DNA from: Marinomonas pollencensis
GTDB taxonomy: Bacteria > Pseudomonadota > Gammaproteobacteria > Pseudomonadales > Marinomonadaceae
Assembly (NCBI RefSeq): GCF_003387375.1
Contig: NZ_QUNG01000004.1
Location: 124,001 to 188,000 of the forward strand
DNA: 64,000 nucleotides
Direction: 5' to 3'
Under the pieces are notes generated by a model that saw nothing but the letters and a program-made list of their open reading frames with translations, was not told where the DNA came from and made no database searches. Position 1 is the first letter of the stretch, and every line of letters starts with the position of its first letter. Shown one piece after another: positions 1 to 8,649 of this stretch. The translations under genes were made by a program, and so were the position numbers.

Positions 1-1057
1 AGACACTGGCCGTTTCACTGTTAGTGGCATAACGCTGATTAGCATTGATTTTAATAACCGCGCCCTGGTTAATGGTCGGGGCATGGTTAGCATCATGCAT
101 ACTGGCGTAATTAGGATGCAAAGCATGGGCATTGTCTGCAGACACCAACATAGAGCGCTGCATTGCCTGAACATACTGCTCTGGGTTCGGTGATAGACGT
201 CTTAGCACATCGTCCAAGAAAGGCCCATTGGCACCACAGGCAGACAAGCTGCCAATTTCTTCATGGTCCGTGCAAATCAGCAAACTGGGGCGCTGCATAT
301 CAGAGTCTAACAAGGCTTGCATGCCAACAAAGCAACTTAACAAATTATCCAGTCGAGCGGAGCAAATGTACTCTTGGTGCAATCCGACTAACGCTGGTGG
401 CTGGGTATCGTAAAGACTTAATTCAAAATCCAGCACCTTCGCAACCTGTACCTCTGGATGCTGCTTCTCAACTTGTGTTTTCAATAACACTTGCAGATCA
501 AACTCATTTTCAGCCCCACACAAGATAGGTAAAATTTCTTGTTGTGGGTTTACAGAAAAGCTTTCGTTGGCTTTTCTGTTTAAATGAATCGCCAAATTAG
601 GTACCACTGCAATAGGGTCTTTAAAGTCCACTAGACGACTGTTGATGTCACCGTCTTGGTTTTTATAGCTAACACGACCTGCAATAGAAAGATCGCGATC
701 CAGCCAAGTATGCAATAACACACCACCATAGACTTCAACGCCTAATTGATGATGGCCATGACGTTTCACATGCGCATTTGGCTTAAGTTTCAAGCAAGGA
801 CTATCAGTGTGGGCGCCAATCATGCGCCAGCCGCTATGGTGAAAATCCAACTGCGGAGCGGTAAAGGCAATCAATGACGACTCATTACGGGTCACAAAAT
901 ACTTGCCACCTTCGTCAATCACCCAGCTTTCTTCTTCTAAGAGCTCAATAAAGCCAGCGTCGGTTAACGCTTGGCGCATGCTGTTTGTGGCATGGAATGG
1001 TGTTGGTGATTCTTGCAAAAACGATAACAATGATTGATTAAAGTTAGAATATTCCAT
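1..1057 (-). CDS. apeB: M18 family aminopeptidase, C-terminus beyond the left edge
   Basis: Metallo-aminopeptidase of the M18 family (aspartyl aminopeptidase type), a cytosolic zinc enzyme that removes N-terminal residues from peptides. Reading the minus strand from the ATG at 1057 gives an uninterrupted frame to base 1, about 352 residues. Family motifs are visible: MIGAHTDSPCLKLKP (metal-ligand His and Asp), GVEVYGGVLLHTWLDRDL, ARLDNLLSCF, and CTDHEEIGSLSACGA (metal and catalytic acids). M18 proteins run to about 430 residues, so roughly 75 C-terminal residues lie off the window. AGGAAA just upstream of the ATG is a good ribosome binding site. It is divergent from prc. Confidence 0.93.
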   Translation of the reverse strand, partial: MEYSNFNQSLLSFLQESPTPFHATNSMRQALTDAGFIELLEEESWVIDEGGKYFVTRNESSLIAFTAPQLDFHHSGWRMIGAHTDSPCLKLKPNAHVKRHGHHQLGVEVYGGVLLHTWLDRDLSIAGRVSYKNQDGDINSRLVDFKDPIAVVPNLAIHLNRKANESFSVNPQQEILPILCGAENEFDLQVLLKTQVEKQHPEVQVAKVLDFELSLYDTQPPALVGLHQEYICSARLDNLLSCFVGMQALLDSDMQRPSLLICTDHEEIGSLSACGANGPFLDDVLRRLSPNPEQYVQAMQRSMLVSADNAHALHPNYASMHDANHAPTINQGAVIKINANQRYATNSETASV

Positions 1058-1180
1058 AATTTCCTGACAGGACAATACCTTAAAAAAGTGACTTTTTAGC
1101 AGTTAGACTGGCCTTACTGCTCTGTGTCTAATATGATTTTACTCAACAACGTAAATACAGACCAAGAGAACCCATACCGG

Positions 1181-3241
1181 ATGAATTATAAACACCTTTT
1201 GTTTTGCCTTTTCACGGGTCTAACCTTTGCTTCGACGCAAGCCGCTGCCTACACAGAACTCCAGCCGCCCCATGAATACGACACAGTTTCTAAAGAACTG
1301 GTGAGTATGCTAGAAAGCGAACATTATGACAAACCTACAATCGATGACCGCATTTCAGAAGAAGCTTTCAACTATTATTTAGATTCTTTAGATCCATCCA
1401 AGAGTTTTTTATTGCAAAGCGACGTTGATAAACTAACAAAATACAAAGACAGTTTTGATGACGCCTTACGTAATGGCGACACACAAGTGGCTTACACCAT
1501 CTACAACCTTTATGCGAAACGCATCGAAGATCGCCTGAACCAAGTAGAAAAGGACATTCCCAAAATAGTCAAAGGCTTTGACTACACCAAGCAAGAGTCA
1601 CTCAATAATGACCCTGATAAACTAAAATGGGCCACCACAGAAAGTGAGCTAAACGAATACTGGCGCAAACGACTAAAGAACCGTGCTCTGATATTAAAAA
1701 TGAACGGTGACTCTGAAGAGAAAATCATCGACACTCTCGAACGCCGATACAAAAACCAGCTTCGTCAAGTGGATCAAACCAACGCGGTTGATGTTTACCA
1801 GATATTCGCCAATGCGATCACAGCAACGCTAGACCCTCACACATCTTATTTTGCACCACGCGCATCAGAAACCTTTAACATCAACATGAGCCTGTCCTTA
1901 GAAGGCATTGGTGCGGTTCTACAAGCAGACGATGACTACACCAAAATTGTTCGCCTCGTGCCCGGCGGCCCGGCGGCCACACAAACGGATTTAGCACCAA
2001 ACGACAAAATTATTGCCGTTGGCCAAGAAGGTAAGCCCATGGTCGATATTGTTGGCATGCGTCTTGACGATGTGGTGGAAATGATTCGTGGGGAGCGCGA
2101 CACCAAGGTCAATTTGGAAATCATTCCAAGCAAGGGCGATGGACAAACCAGCAAAAAAATCACCATTGTCCGCAAAAAAGTAAAACTAGAAGACCAGTCT
2201 GCCAAAAAAGACATTATTCACATTAAGCGTAATGGTGAAGATTACAAAGTTGGTCTTATTCACCTACCTACTTTTTATTCTGATTTTGCCGCCATTCAAC
2301 GTGGCGACAAAAATTACAAAAGCTCCACCCGTGATACCAAAAAGCTCATCGAAGAGCTACGCAAAGAAAATGTTGTCGCCCTCATTCTAGACCTAAGAAA
2401 CAACGGTGGCGGCTCATTGCAAGAAGCCAATTCATTAGCCGGCTTATTTATCCCTTCTGGCCCTGTGGTACAGATTCGCGACCAAAAAGGCCGTGTTACG
2501 CCACTTGGCGACAGCGATGGCGACATCACTTACAGCGGTCCTTTAGCGGTACTAACCAACCGCATGAGCGCATCGGCTTCCGAAATTGTCGCAGGAGCAC
2601 TACAAGACTATGGTCGTGCATTGATTCTTGGTGGCCAAACCTTTGGTAAAGGCACGGTGCAAGTACTACAAGACATGGACAAAGGCCAGCTTAAAGTCAC
2701 CCAAGCGAAGTTTTATCGCGTTTCAGGGGAAAGCACCCAGCACAAAGGCGTGATCCCTGACATGGCCTTCCCTTCTTTGATTGACGATAAATTGGTCGGC
2801 GAAAGTGCGCTAGATAACCCGCTACCATGGGACAAAATCCATGAAACACGCTATCCGGTTTACTGGAACATGGACGCCTACGTTCCTTTGCTGGAGCCTC
2901 GCCATGAAGCGCGCATTAAAAAGGACCCCAACTTTATTGCGGTGGTGGATCAAATCAACGATTACAAAGCGCAGGCAGAGAAATATAAAACCATTTCTTT
3001 GAATGAAAAAGCCCGCGAAGCACAAACCGAAGCGAACAAAAAACGCGAACTGGAACGAGAAAATACGCGCCGTAAAGCCCTTGGTCTTGAGCTGGTTAAA
3101 TCCGTTGAGGATATCAAGCCTTCTGATAAAGCCGACGACGATGCCTACGCTCATGAAGCCGCTGAAATTCTATTGGATTTTATTGCCATCAACCAAAAAG
3201 CAGAAGAGGCCGCTAAGCACCAACAAGCGAGCCACAACTGA
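1181..3241 (+). CDS. prc: Carboxy-terminal processing (tail-specific) protease Prc, S41 family
   Basis: Periplasmic serine protease that trims protein C-termini and, in E. coli, degrades SsrA-tagged and cell-wall hydrolase substrates. The chosen ATG at 1181 starts a clear signal peptide (MNYKHLLFCLFTGLTFAS, Ala-rich cleavage region) and gives 686 residues against about 680 in E. coli. The frame is open back to a GTG at 1124, but only the 1181 start has a purine-rich ribosome site (AAGAGAA) and lets the signal peptide begin at residue 1. A PDZ domain lies near residues 215-320. The catalytic dyad is S465 in MSASASE and K490 in FGKG, 25 residues apart as in the family. The C-terminus is the charged DUF3340 tail. 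A hairpin terminator follows. Confidence 0.95.
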   Translation: MNYKHLLFCLFTGLTFASTQAAAYTELQPPHEYDTVSKELVSMLESEHYDKPTIDDRISEEAFNYYLDSLDPSKSFLLQSDVDKLTKYKDSFDDALRNGDTQVAYTIYNLYAKRIEDRLNQVEKDIPKIVKGFDYTKQESLNNDPDKLKWATTESELNEYWRKRLKNRALILKMNGDSEEKIIDTLERRYKNQLRQVDQTNAVDVYQIFANAITATLDPHTSYFAPRASETFNINMSLSLEGIGAVLQADDDYTKIVRLVPGGPAATQTDLAPNDKIIAVGQEGKPMVDIVGMRLDDVVEMIRGERDTKVNLEIIPSKGDGQTSKKITIVRKKVKLEDQSAKKDIIHIKRNGEDYKVGLIHLPTFYSDFAAIQRGDKNYKSSTRDTKKLIEELRKENVVALILDLRNNGGGSLQEANSLAGLFIPSGPVVQIRDQKGRVTPLGDSDGDITYSGPLAVLTNRMSASASEIVAGALQDYGRALILGGQTFGKGTVQVLQDMDKGQLKVTQAKFYRVSGESTQHKGVIPDMAFPSLIDDKLVGESALDNPLPWDKIHETRYPVYWNMDAYVPLLEPRHEARIKKDPNFIAVVDQINDYKAQAEKYKTISLNEKAREAQTEANKKRELERENTRRKALGLELVKSVEDIKPSDKADDDAYAHEAAEILLDFIAINQKAEEAAKHQQASHN

Positions 3242-3263
3242 ACCTCTGTGACTAAGGTACGTC

Positions 3264-3296
3264 AAAAGGCAGTGTGTTTTCACACTGCCTTTTTCT
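3264..3296 (+). terminator. Rho-independent terminator after prc
   Basis: A perfect 9-bp stem, GGCAGTGTG (3268-3276) with CACACTGCC (3281-3289), has a TTTT loop and is followed by a T run. It sits 27 bases past the prc stop. Confidence 0.9.
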
Positions 3297-3447
3297 TTAT
3301 TGACGCAATCTCATCGCTTTGGCCTTGGACTGGCGGTAAATTTCCCACATAATAGCGCGCTGAAATCCATAACGAGAAAGTGACTAGGATAATCGCCTAT
3401 CCAGTGTCTCGGTTTATTTTACTTTTTGATTGTATGTACGGAATACC

Positions 3448-3747
3448 ATGGCAAAATCGTCCGCCGATAGAAACACTATCGACTTATTTGGCTCCTCTCG
3501 AGGCCGTCCTCGAAGCCAACCCTTAAATCGAAAAGACCAACTAAAAGTAAACAAACGCCTCCAGCGTGAAAAAGAGAAGGCCCTTGGGCTAAAACGCTTA
3601 GAACTCTTGGTCGATGAAGAAACCATCGCTAAGCTTGACCAGCTCTGTGAGCTCAATGATGTAAAGCGCTCTGAATGGCTTACAATGCAAATTGCCTTGT
3701 CTTTTTCAAAGTCAAAAACAGGCAAACTAAAAAAGCCGACCCGCTAG
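3448..3747 (+). CDS. YbfE-like LexA-regulated family small protein
   Basis: A 99-residue basic protein resembling E. coli YbfE: MAKSSADRNTIDLFG, then RGRPRSQPLNRKDQLKVNKR, LKRLELLVDEETIAKLDQL and RSEWLTMQI. The second half looks like a ribbon-helix-helix or CopB-type fold, so a DNA-binding role is likely but unproven. In E. coli the gene is named for its LexA regulation. The start is the ATG at 3448, with GGA 6-8 bases upstream and a start matching the family N-terminus; an in-frame upstream codon at 3430 would add six residues unlike the family. No convincing SOS box was seen, but a GGATA-N6-TATCC dyad lies at 3387-3402. Confidence 0.75.
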   Translation: MAKSSADRNTIDLFGSSRGRPRSQPLNRKDQLKVNKRLQREKEKALGLKRLELLVDEETIAKLDQLCELNDVKRSEWLTMQIALSFSKSKTGKLKKPTR

Positions 3748-3824
3748 ACAGTTAACCTACTGGTGTCACTGGTACGTTTTTTAACTGAAAAAATCAACAC
3801 AACGACTCGACTGACAGACTTACT

Positions 3825-4403
3825 ATGGCCAAACTGTACTTTTATTATTCTGCTATGAACGCAGGAAAATCCACCATACTGCTGCAATCTGCCCACAACT
3901 ATAAAGAACGTGGCATGGACGTGATGTTGCTAACGGCAGCCATTGATGATCGTTACAAAAGCGGCCAAATTGCATCACGAATTGGTATCAGCGCAGAGGC
4001 TCAAGTATTTACCCGAGAGTCAGACCTATGGACACAGATTACCACCCAACACCAGGCAACCAAGCTAAGCTGTATCTTAATTGATGAAGCTCAGTTTCTA
4101 ACCAAAGAACAGGTCTATGCCTTATCTGATGTGGTTGATTCGCTTAACATTCCTGTCTTAGCATTTGGGATTCGAACTGATTTCCAAGGGGAATTATTTG
4201 AAGGCAGCAATGCCCTACTGGCTTGGTCTGATAAACTCATCGAATTAAAAACGGTTTGTCATTGTGGCAGCAAGGCCATTATGGTGATTCGTCTTGATGA
4301 GCAAGGCAACCCAGTAAAAGAAGGCGCCCAAGTAGAAATTGGTGGCAACGACCGCTATTTGTCCGTTTGTCGAAAACATTTTAAAGAAGCCGTGAGACGA
4401 TAA
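3825..4403 (+). CDS. tdk: Thymidine kinase
   Basis: Cytosolic type II thymidine kinase: ATP plus thymidine gives dTMP, a salvage reaction. The protein has 192 residues and closely resembles the N-terminal 190 residues of E. coli Tdk. The P-loop is SAMNAGKST (residues 9-17), the catalytic acid is in IDEAQFL (D87/E88), and the lasso/substrate region is around [12 protein letters not shown]. Zinc ligands are C145, C147, C182 and H185 (CHCGSK and CRKHF). It lacks the short extra C-terminal tail of the E. coli enzyme. It is followed after 2 bases by rdgC, so the two are probably co-transcribed. Confidence 0.96.
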   Translation: MAKLYFYYSAMNAGKSTILLQSAHNYKERGMDVMLLTAAIDDRYKSGQIASRIGISAEAQVFTRESDLWTQITTQHQATKLSCILIDEAQFLTKEQVYALSDVVDSLNIPVLAFGIRTDFQGELFEGSNALLAWSDKLIELKTVCHCGSKAIMVIRLDEQGNPVKEGAQVEIGGNDRYLSVCRKHFKEAVRR

Positions 4404-4405
4404 TT

Positions 4406-5308
4406 ATGTGGTTTAAGAATGCCCAGATTTTCCAATTAAAAGACACAAAGTCACTCGATACGAATGAACTCATTAACAAAATCCCTGAGTTCCCACTAAC
4501 AGAATGTGGCTCTCAAGAAGAGTTCTCTTTTGGCTGGTTACCTCTTATTCGTAACAGCGAACAGTGGAGCCTGGCGAGCGATCAGTGCCTTTTATTTCGC
4601 GCGGGAAAAGAAGAAAAAGTGTTACCTGCGGCCGTTGTTCGTGAGGAACTCGAAGCTAAGGTTGCCGAAATCGAGTTAATGGAAGGCCGTAAGGTGGGTC
4701 GCAAAGAAAAAACCGACATGAAAGATGAATTGGTTTTCAGCTTACGACCAAAGGCTTTTTCAAAACGCACTGACATCTGGGCATATATTGATTTAAAAGC
4801 TAAAATTTTAGTTATCAACAGCACAAATGCGAGCATGACTGAACTGCTGTTTAAACATTTGCAAACGACCTTGGGCAGCTTTCCTATGTCCCCATTGCAA
4901 GCACAAGTCTCCCCTGCCTCATTAATGACTGACTGGCTCACTAAAAATGAAGTGCCAGCCAGCCTAGAAACCGGCGATGAGTGCGAAATTCAAGATGGTT
5001 CAGAAGACAAAGCAACCATCCGTTTTAAAGCGCTAGAACCTCTTTCTGAAGACGTAACCCGTCATTTAGCACAAGGCATGGCAGTAAAATCTGTCGCGCT
5101 ACGTTGGACTGATAAACTGACCTTTGTTTTGCATGAAGACCTAACATTGCGCAAAATCAAATTTGATGACGCACTTAAAGAAGCAGCCTTTAATGACTCA
5201 CAAGGTGGTGGCTTATCAGATATGGACGCCAACTTTGCCTTGATGTCATTAACACTTCGTGAATTCTATGCTTCTTACTGTCTTTGGTTCGAGATTACAG
5301 AAGCATAA
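4406..5308 (+). CDS. rdgC: Recombination-associated protein RdgC
   Basis: Nucleoid-associated ring-forming dimer that binds duplex DNA and restrains RecA. The protein is 300 residues against 303 in E. coli and starts with the family signature MWFKNAQIFQL. Further recognisable blocks are FGWLPL near residue 43, DELVFSLRPKAF, and TDKLTFVLHEDLTLRKIKFDD toward the C-terminus. Its start lies 2 bases after the tdk stop, suggesting translational coupling. The 172 bases after it hold no gene, only a pair of weak DnaA-box-like 9-mers flanking GATATC. Confidence 0.95.
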   Translation: MWFKNAQIFQLKDTKSLDTNELINKIPEFPLTECGSQEEFSFGWLPLIRNSEQWSLASDQCLLFRAGKEEKVLPAAVVREELEAKVAEIELMEGRKVGRKEKTDMKDELVFSLRPKAFSKRTDIWAYIDLKAKILVINSTNASMTELLFKHLQTTLGSFPMSPLQAQVSPASLMTDWLTKNEVPASLETGDECEIQDGSEDKATIRFKALEPLSEDVTRHLAQGMAVKSVALRWTDKLTFVLHEDLTLRKIKFDDALKEAAFNDSQGGGLSDMDANFALMSLTLREFYASYCLWFEITEA

Positions 5309-5480
5309 AACATGCCTAATTTTTAACCAACTCCCAACGTTGTCCACAGATATCGTGGATAACACTGGGGAGAACATTCGGGAAGCCAGACAGCAAGGCT
5401 GCTTCCTAAAAAAGCAAGCCATAGCAAGCATAAATGAGTGTTATTAAACTCACTGTTAAATCCATACGAATGAGCGCTTC

Positions 5481-6653
5481 ATGACAAAACTGCAACAAGA
5501 ACAAGCGATTGCTAAACGAGTCACTTTAGTTGGGGCCATTTGGGATGCCATCTTAGGGGTCGCCAAAATTGTCGCTGGTTATTTCTCTCAATCCCAAGCA
5601 TTAATGGCCGATGGCATACACTCGCTGTCAGATTTAATCACAGACGTATTTGTCTATTTCGCCTCATCCAATGCACGCCAAGGGCCCGATGAAAAGCATC
5701 CCTATGGCCATCTGCGTTTTGAGACAGTGACAACCGTCTTTTTAGGCATGGTATTGATCATCGTTGCCGCTGGCATTGCTTATGAATCGATAGACAACCA
5801 AAAACTAGCGCAATTCACCTGGTATGGTATGGCGGCTTTATTGGCCACCATCGGTGTGAAAGAAGCCATTTTTCACTACACCAAGAAAGCAGGCGAAGCA
5901 ATCAGCAGCCAACTACTGGTTGCCAATGCTTGGCATAGCCGCAGTGATGCCCTGTCTTCTGTTGCTGTACTAATTGGCCTCATCGGCGTGTATTTCGGTT
6001 ATCCCTGGGCTGATATGCTGGCCTCTATTGTAGTGGCGCTATTAATCGGCAAAATGGCACTAAGCATGATTTGGGAAAGCCTTAGCGAATTGGTCGACAG
6101 TGCCCCAGACCCAAAACTGATAGCGCAAATAAAAGAAACCGCCGACAGCCTGAAGAATGTGATGGCACCCCATGATGTTCGCGCTCGCTCGATGGCAGGT
6201 AAAATTTACCTTGATATGCATATTTATGTGCCAAATCATGCCAGCGTTAGTGAAGGGCATTTTCTAGGGGAACTGGTGTCTTACACTATCCGCAAGGCAC
6301 ACCCACAGGTGGTCGACGTATTAGTGCACATTGATCCTGAAGATGACATTGATGAAGAGTTGCCTATCGAAGGGGAAAAGCCTGAGTACTTAAAACGCCC
6401 TGCAAGGCATCAAGTATTAGCGGATTTGAACTTTTTATTACGTCGCCATAGCGCCTACCTGAAGGTACATCAGACTCGTCTACACTACCTCGCTCACAGC
6501 CTAGACATCGAACTGATCGCAGATTCAAGTAAATTACCAGCAGAGGCAGACCTGCAAAAGGTAACGCAAGCTATCTATTTGGACATGCAAGCGGCACCTT
6601 ATGCAAACCAAGTAGAGGTACTTTGGTCAGTGGCTAAACGAGACCCACTTTAA
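5481..6653 (+). CDS. Cation diffusion facilitator (CDF) family transporter
   Basis: Inner-membrane proton-coupled divalent metal exporter of the CDF family. The 390-residue protein has about five or six N-terminal membrane helices (residues 10-200). The metal site motifs are ADGIHSLSDLITD (HxxxD, helix 2) and NAWHSRSDALSS (HxxxD, helix 5), giving the HD-HD arrangement usual for Zn, Fe or Mn exporters. A cytoplasmic domain follows (VRARSMAGKIYLDMHIYV and VDVLVHIDPEDD), with an extra C-terminal domain of about 100 residues (from about 290) that makes it longer than FieF (300 residues). The substrate metal cannot be read from the sequence. Its stop overlaps the convergent rmuC stop by 4 bases. 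Confidence 0.9.
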   Translation: MTKLQQEQAIAKRVTLVGAIWDAILGVAKIVAGYFSQSQALMADGIHSLSDLITDVFVYFASSNARQGPDEKHPYGHLRFETVTTVFLGMVLIIVAAGIAYESIDNQKLAQFTWYGMAALLATIGVKEAIFHYTKKAGEAISSQLLVANAWHSRSDALSSVAVLIGLIGVYFGYPWADMLASIVVALLIGKMALSMIWESLSELVDSAPDPKLIAQIKETADSLKNVMAPHDVRARSMAGKIYLDMHIYVPNHASVSEGHFLGELVSYTIRKAHPQVVDVLVHIDPEDDIDEELPIEGEKPEYLKRPARHQVLADLNFLLRRHSAYLKVHQTRLHYLAHSLDIELIADSSKLPAEADLQKVTQAIYLDMQAAPYANQVEVLWSVAKRDPL

Positions 6654-7963
6654 ACCTCTTCTGACTCATCACTTAGAGCGTCATTAAGGCGCTCTGGTGG
6701 GAGCGCTTTGGTAGTTTTTGCCCCCATCGACTTCAGTTTTTCCGCCCTCGCTAATAAATTACCCCGCCCAAGGCTTAGCTTTTTCAGCGCCGCATCATGG
6801 CTACGCCCTACGGCATCTAACTTATTACCAATATCATCCATATCCTGTACAAAAGCGGCAAATTTGTCGTACATAGCCCCCGCTTGGCGCGCAATTTCGA
6901 TGGCATTTTGACTCTGTTTTTCATTTCGCCAAATATTTTGAATAGTGCGTAAGGTCGCTAACAAGTTTGATGGCCCAACAATAATAATATTGTGCTCGAA
7001 GGCCTCACTGAAAAGACCGTTATCGGCTTGTAATGCAAGACCAAAAGCCGCTTCGATGGGAATAAAGAGCAATACAAAATCCAACGACGTAATACCGGGT
7101 AAATCATGGTAGGACTTAGCACTGAGTTCTTTCATATGACGACGCACAGCGTCTAAATGCTGCTTCAAGGCACGGTTTCGTGCCTCTTCACTCTCTGCTT
7201 CCATATAGGCAAGGTAGCTCACTAACACCATTTTGGAGTCCACTACAATCTGCTTGCCCTCGGGTAAATGAATAACCACATCAGGCTGCAGGCGCCGTCC
7301 TTCTTCGGTTTGCACAGACACTTGCACATCGTATTCACGGCCTTTTTCTAATCCAGATTTTTCCAGAAGGCGCTCCAGAATAACCTCACCCCAGCCACCT
7401 TGGAGCTTATTTTGCCCTTTTAGAGCAGAGGTCAAACTCATCGCATCATCGCTGATTTTCTGATTTAACTGCTGCAAGCTTTTGATTTCTCGCACCAAAG
7501 AAAAACGCTCTCGCGCTTCTTCTTGATAACTTTTATCAACACTTTCTTGAAACTTCTGGATCTGGCTGCCTAGCGGAGTGAGCAAACTGCCTAGCTGACG
7601 TTCGTTTTCTTTTGCTAAATGCTGCCCCTGCTGACTCATAATTTCATGGGCCATTTGCTTAAATTCGGTTTCATTTTGCTTTTTTTGCTCACGATAAAAC
7701 GCTTCTTTCTCTTGCCAAACGCTCTGCGCAGCGGCAAATTGTTGCTCTAGGGTAATGGATTCTTTTTCCAGATAATGAATCTGCTCCTTAGACTGCTCAA
7801 CAAGGCGCATTAACTCCTCATTTTGTTGCTGCATTTTTTGCTGTGTATGGTGCCACTGACGACGCATAGCCTGTACAATAAGACTGGCAAGGCCAGACAG
7901 TAGAATCGCGCCCACACAAAAGCCCGATAACGCCCAAACTGATTGTGAAAGCCAATCTGTCAT
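6650..7963 (-). CDS. rmuC: DNA recombination protein RmuC
   Basis: RmuC family protein of 437 residues, linked in E. coli to limiting recombination between short inverted repeats; the biochemistry is unsettled. An N-terminal membrane anchor (residues 9-31) is followed by a long coiled coil (about 35-165, rich in Q and E). Next comes the conserved nuclease-like core: GGWGEVILERLLEKSGLEKGREYD, RLQPDVVIHLPEGKQIVVDSK, and SLDFVLLFIPIEAAF. The D...DSK pattern suits a PD-(D/E)xK fold. A variable Lys-rich tail follows. It is convergent with and overlaps the CDF gene by 4 bases, and divergent from yigZ. Confidence 0.93.
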   Translation of the reverse strand: MTDWLSQSVWALSGFCVGAILLSGLASLIVQAMRRQWHHTQQKMQQQNEELMRLVEQSKEQIHYLEKESITLEQQFAAAQSVWQEKEAFYREQKKQNETEFKQMAHEIMSQQGQHLAKENERQLGSLLTPLGSQIQKFQESVDKSYQEEARERFSLVREIKSLQQLNQKISDDAMSLTSALKGQNKLQGGWGEVILERLLEKSGLEKGREYDVQVSVQTEEGRRLQPDVVIHLPEGKQIVVDSKMVLVSYLAYMEAESEEARNRALKQHLDAVRRHMKELSAKSYHDLPGITSLDFVLLFIPIEAAFGLALQADNGLFSEAFEHNIIIVGPSNLLATLRTIQNIWRNEKQSQNAIEIARQAGAMYDKFAAFVQDMDDIGNKLDAVGRSHDAALKKLSLGRGNLLARAEKLKSMGAKTTKALPPERLNDALSDESEEV

Positions 7964-8029
7964 ATGAATTAAAACCCGCTATTTTTTATAGTGAAATCAA
8001 TCACTCTTGAATTCAATTGATAAGTTTAC

Positions 8030-8647
8030 ATGGATTACTACTTAAGCCCAACACACACGCAACGCTTTGATCTTGAAATCAAAAATAGTCAGTTCATTAC
8101 CACAGTGAGCCGCACTCAAGGTCGCGCGGCCGCCAAAGCCTTTATCGACCAAATACGCGCCCAGTACCCAGACGCGAATCATCATTGCTGGGCCTTTGTC
8201 GCGGGCGCTCCCAACAACGTGCATTTATGGGATCAAAGTGACGATGGAGAACCCAAAGGCACCGCCGGAAAACCCATGTTAAATGTATTACAACATTCGG
8301 ATTTTGGTGAAACTACGGTCGTGGTGACACGCTATTTCGGTGGTATCAAACTGGGGGCTGGCGGCTTAGTTAGAGCCTACAGCCAAGCAGTACAAGAGGC
8401 ATTAAGCCAAACCGAAAGTGAAAATGTGTATCCGCGCGTCCCTGTTCAGCTAAAAATCACCTATTCTCTACTAGGTAAGATCGAATATTTTTTAGAACAA
8501 AGCGACATCGAAATACACAACAAAACCTACACTGACAGCATTGTCATTGACCTTGCTGTTATAGAACGCACTTGGCCCGAGCAGAAACAAGCACTGACTG
8601 ACTTATGCCAAGGCAATTTAACGTTAATTGAACCGGACAACGAGTAA
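8030..8647 (+). CDS. yigZ: IMPACT family protein YigZ
   Basis: A 205-residue member of the YigZ/IMPACT family. The N-terminal UPF0029 domain holds the signature DDGEPKGTAGKPMLNVLQ (about residues 71-88) and VVVTRYFGGIKLGAGGLVRAYSQAV. The C-terminal ferredoxin-like DUF1949 domain follows. Eukaryotic IMPACT acts on translation control; the bacterial role is not established. The stop is 2 bases before rapA, so it probably heads a yigZ-rapA-rluA operon. The start ATG at 8030 lies in the short divergent gap with rmuC. Confidence 0.92.
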   Translation: MDYYLSPTHTQRFDLEIKNSQFITTVSRTQGRAAAKAFIDQIRAQYPDANHHCWAFVAGAPNNVHLWDQSDDGEPKGTAGKPMLNVLQHSDFGETTVVVTRYFGGIKLGAGGLVRAYSQAVQEALSQTESENVYPRVPVQLKITYSLLGKIEYFLEQSDIEIHNKTYTDSIVIDLAVIERTWPEQKQALTDLCQGNLTLIEPDNE

Positions 8648-8649
8648 CT

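Noticed and set aside
3425-3447. Possible LexA (SOS) box before the YbfE-like gene
   Set aside because: TTGTATGTACGG matches only the left part of the gammaproteobacterial CTGT-N8-ACAG consensus; the right half is missing.
5340-5363. Two DnaA-box-like 9-mers in inverted orientation around GATATC, downstream of rdgC
   Set aside because: Each has one mismatch to TTATCCACA, there is no larger cluster, and no dnaA, dnaN, gidA or rpmH gene is near, so a replication origin is not supported.
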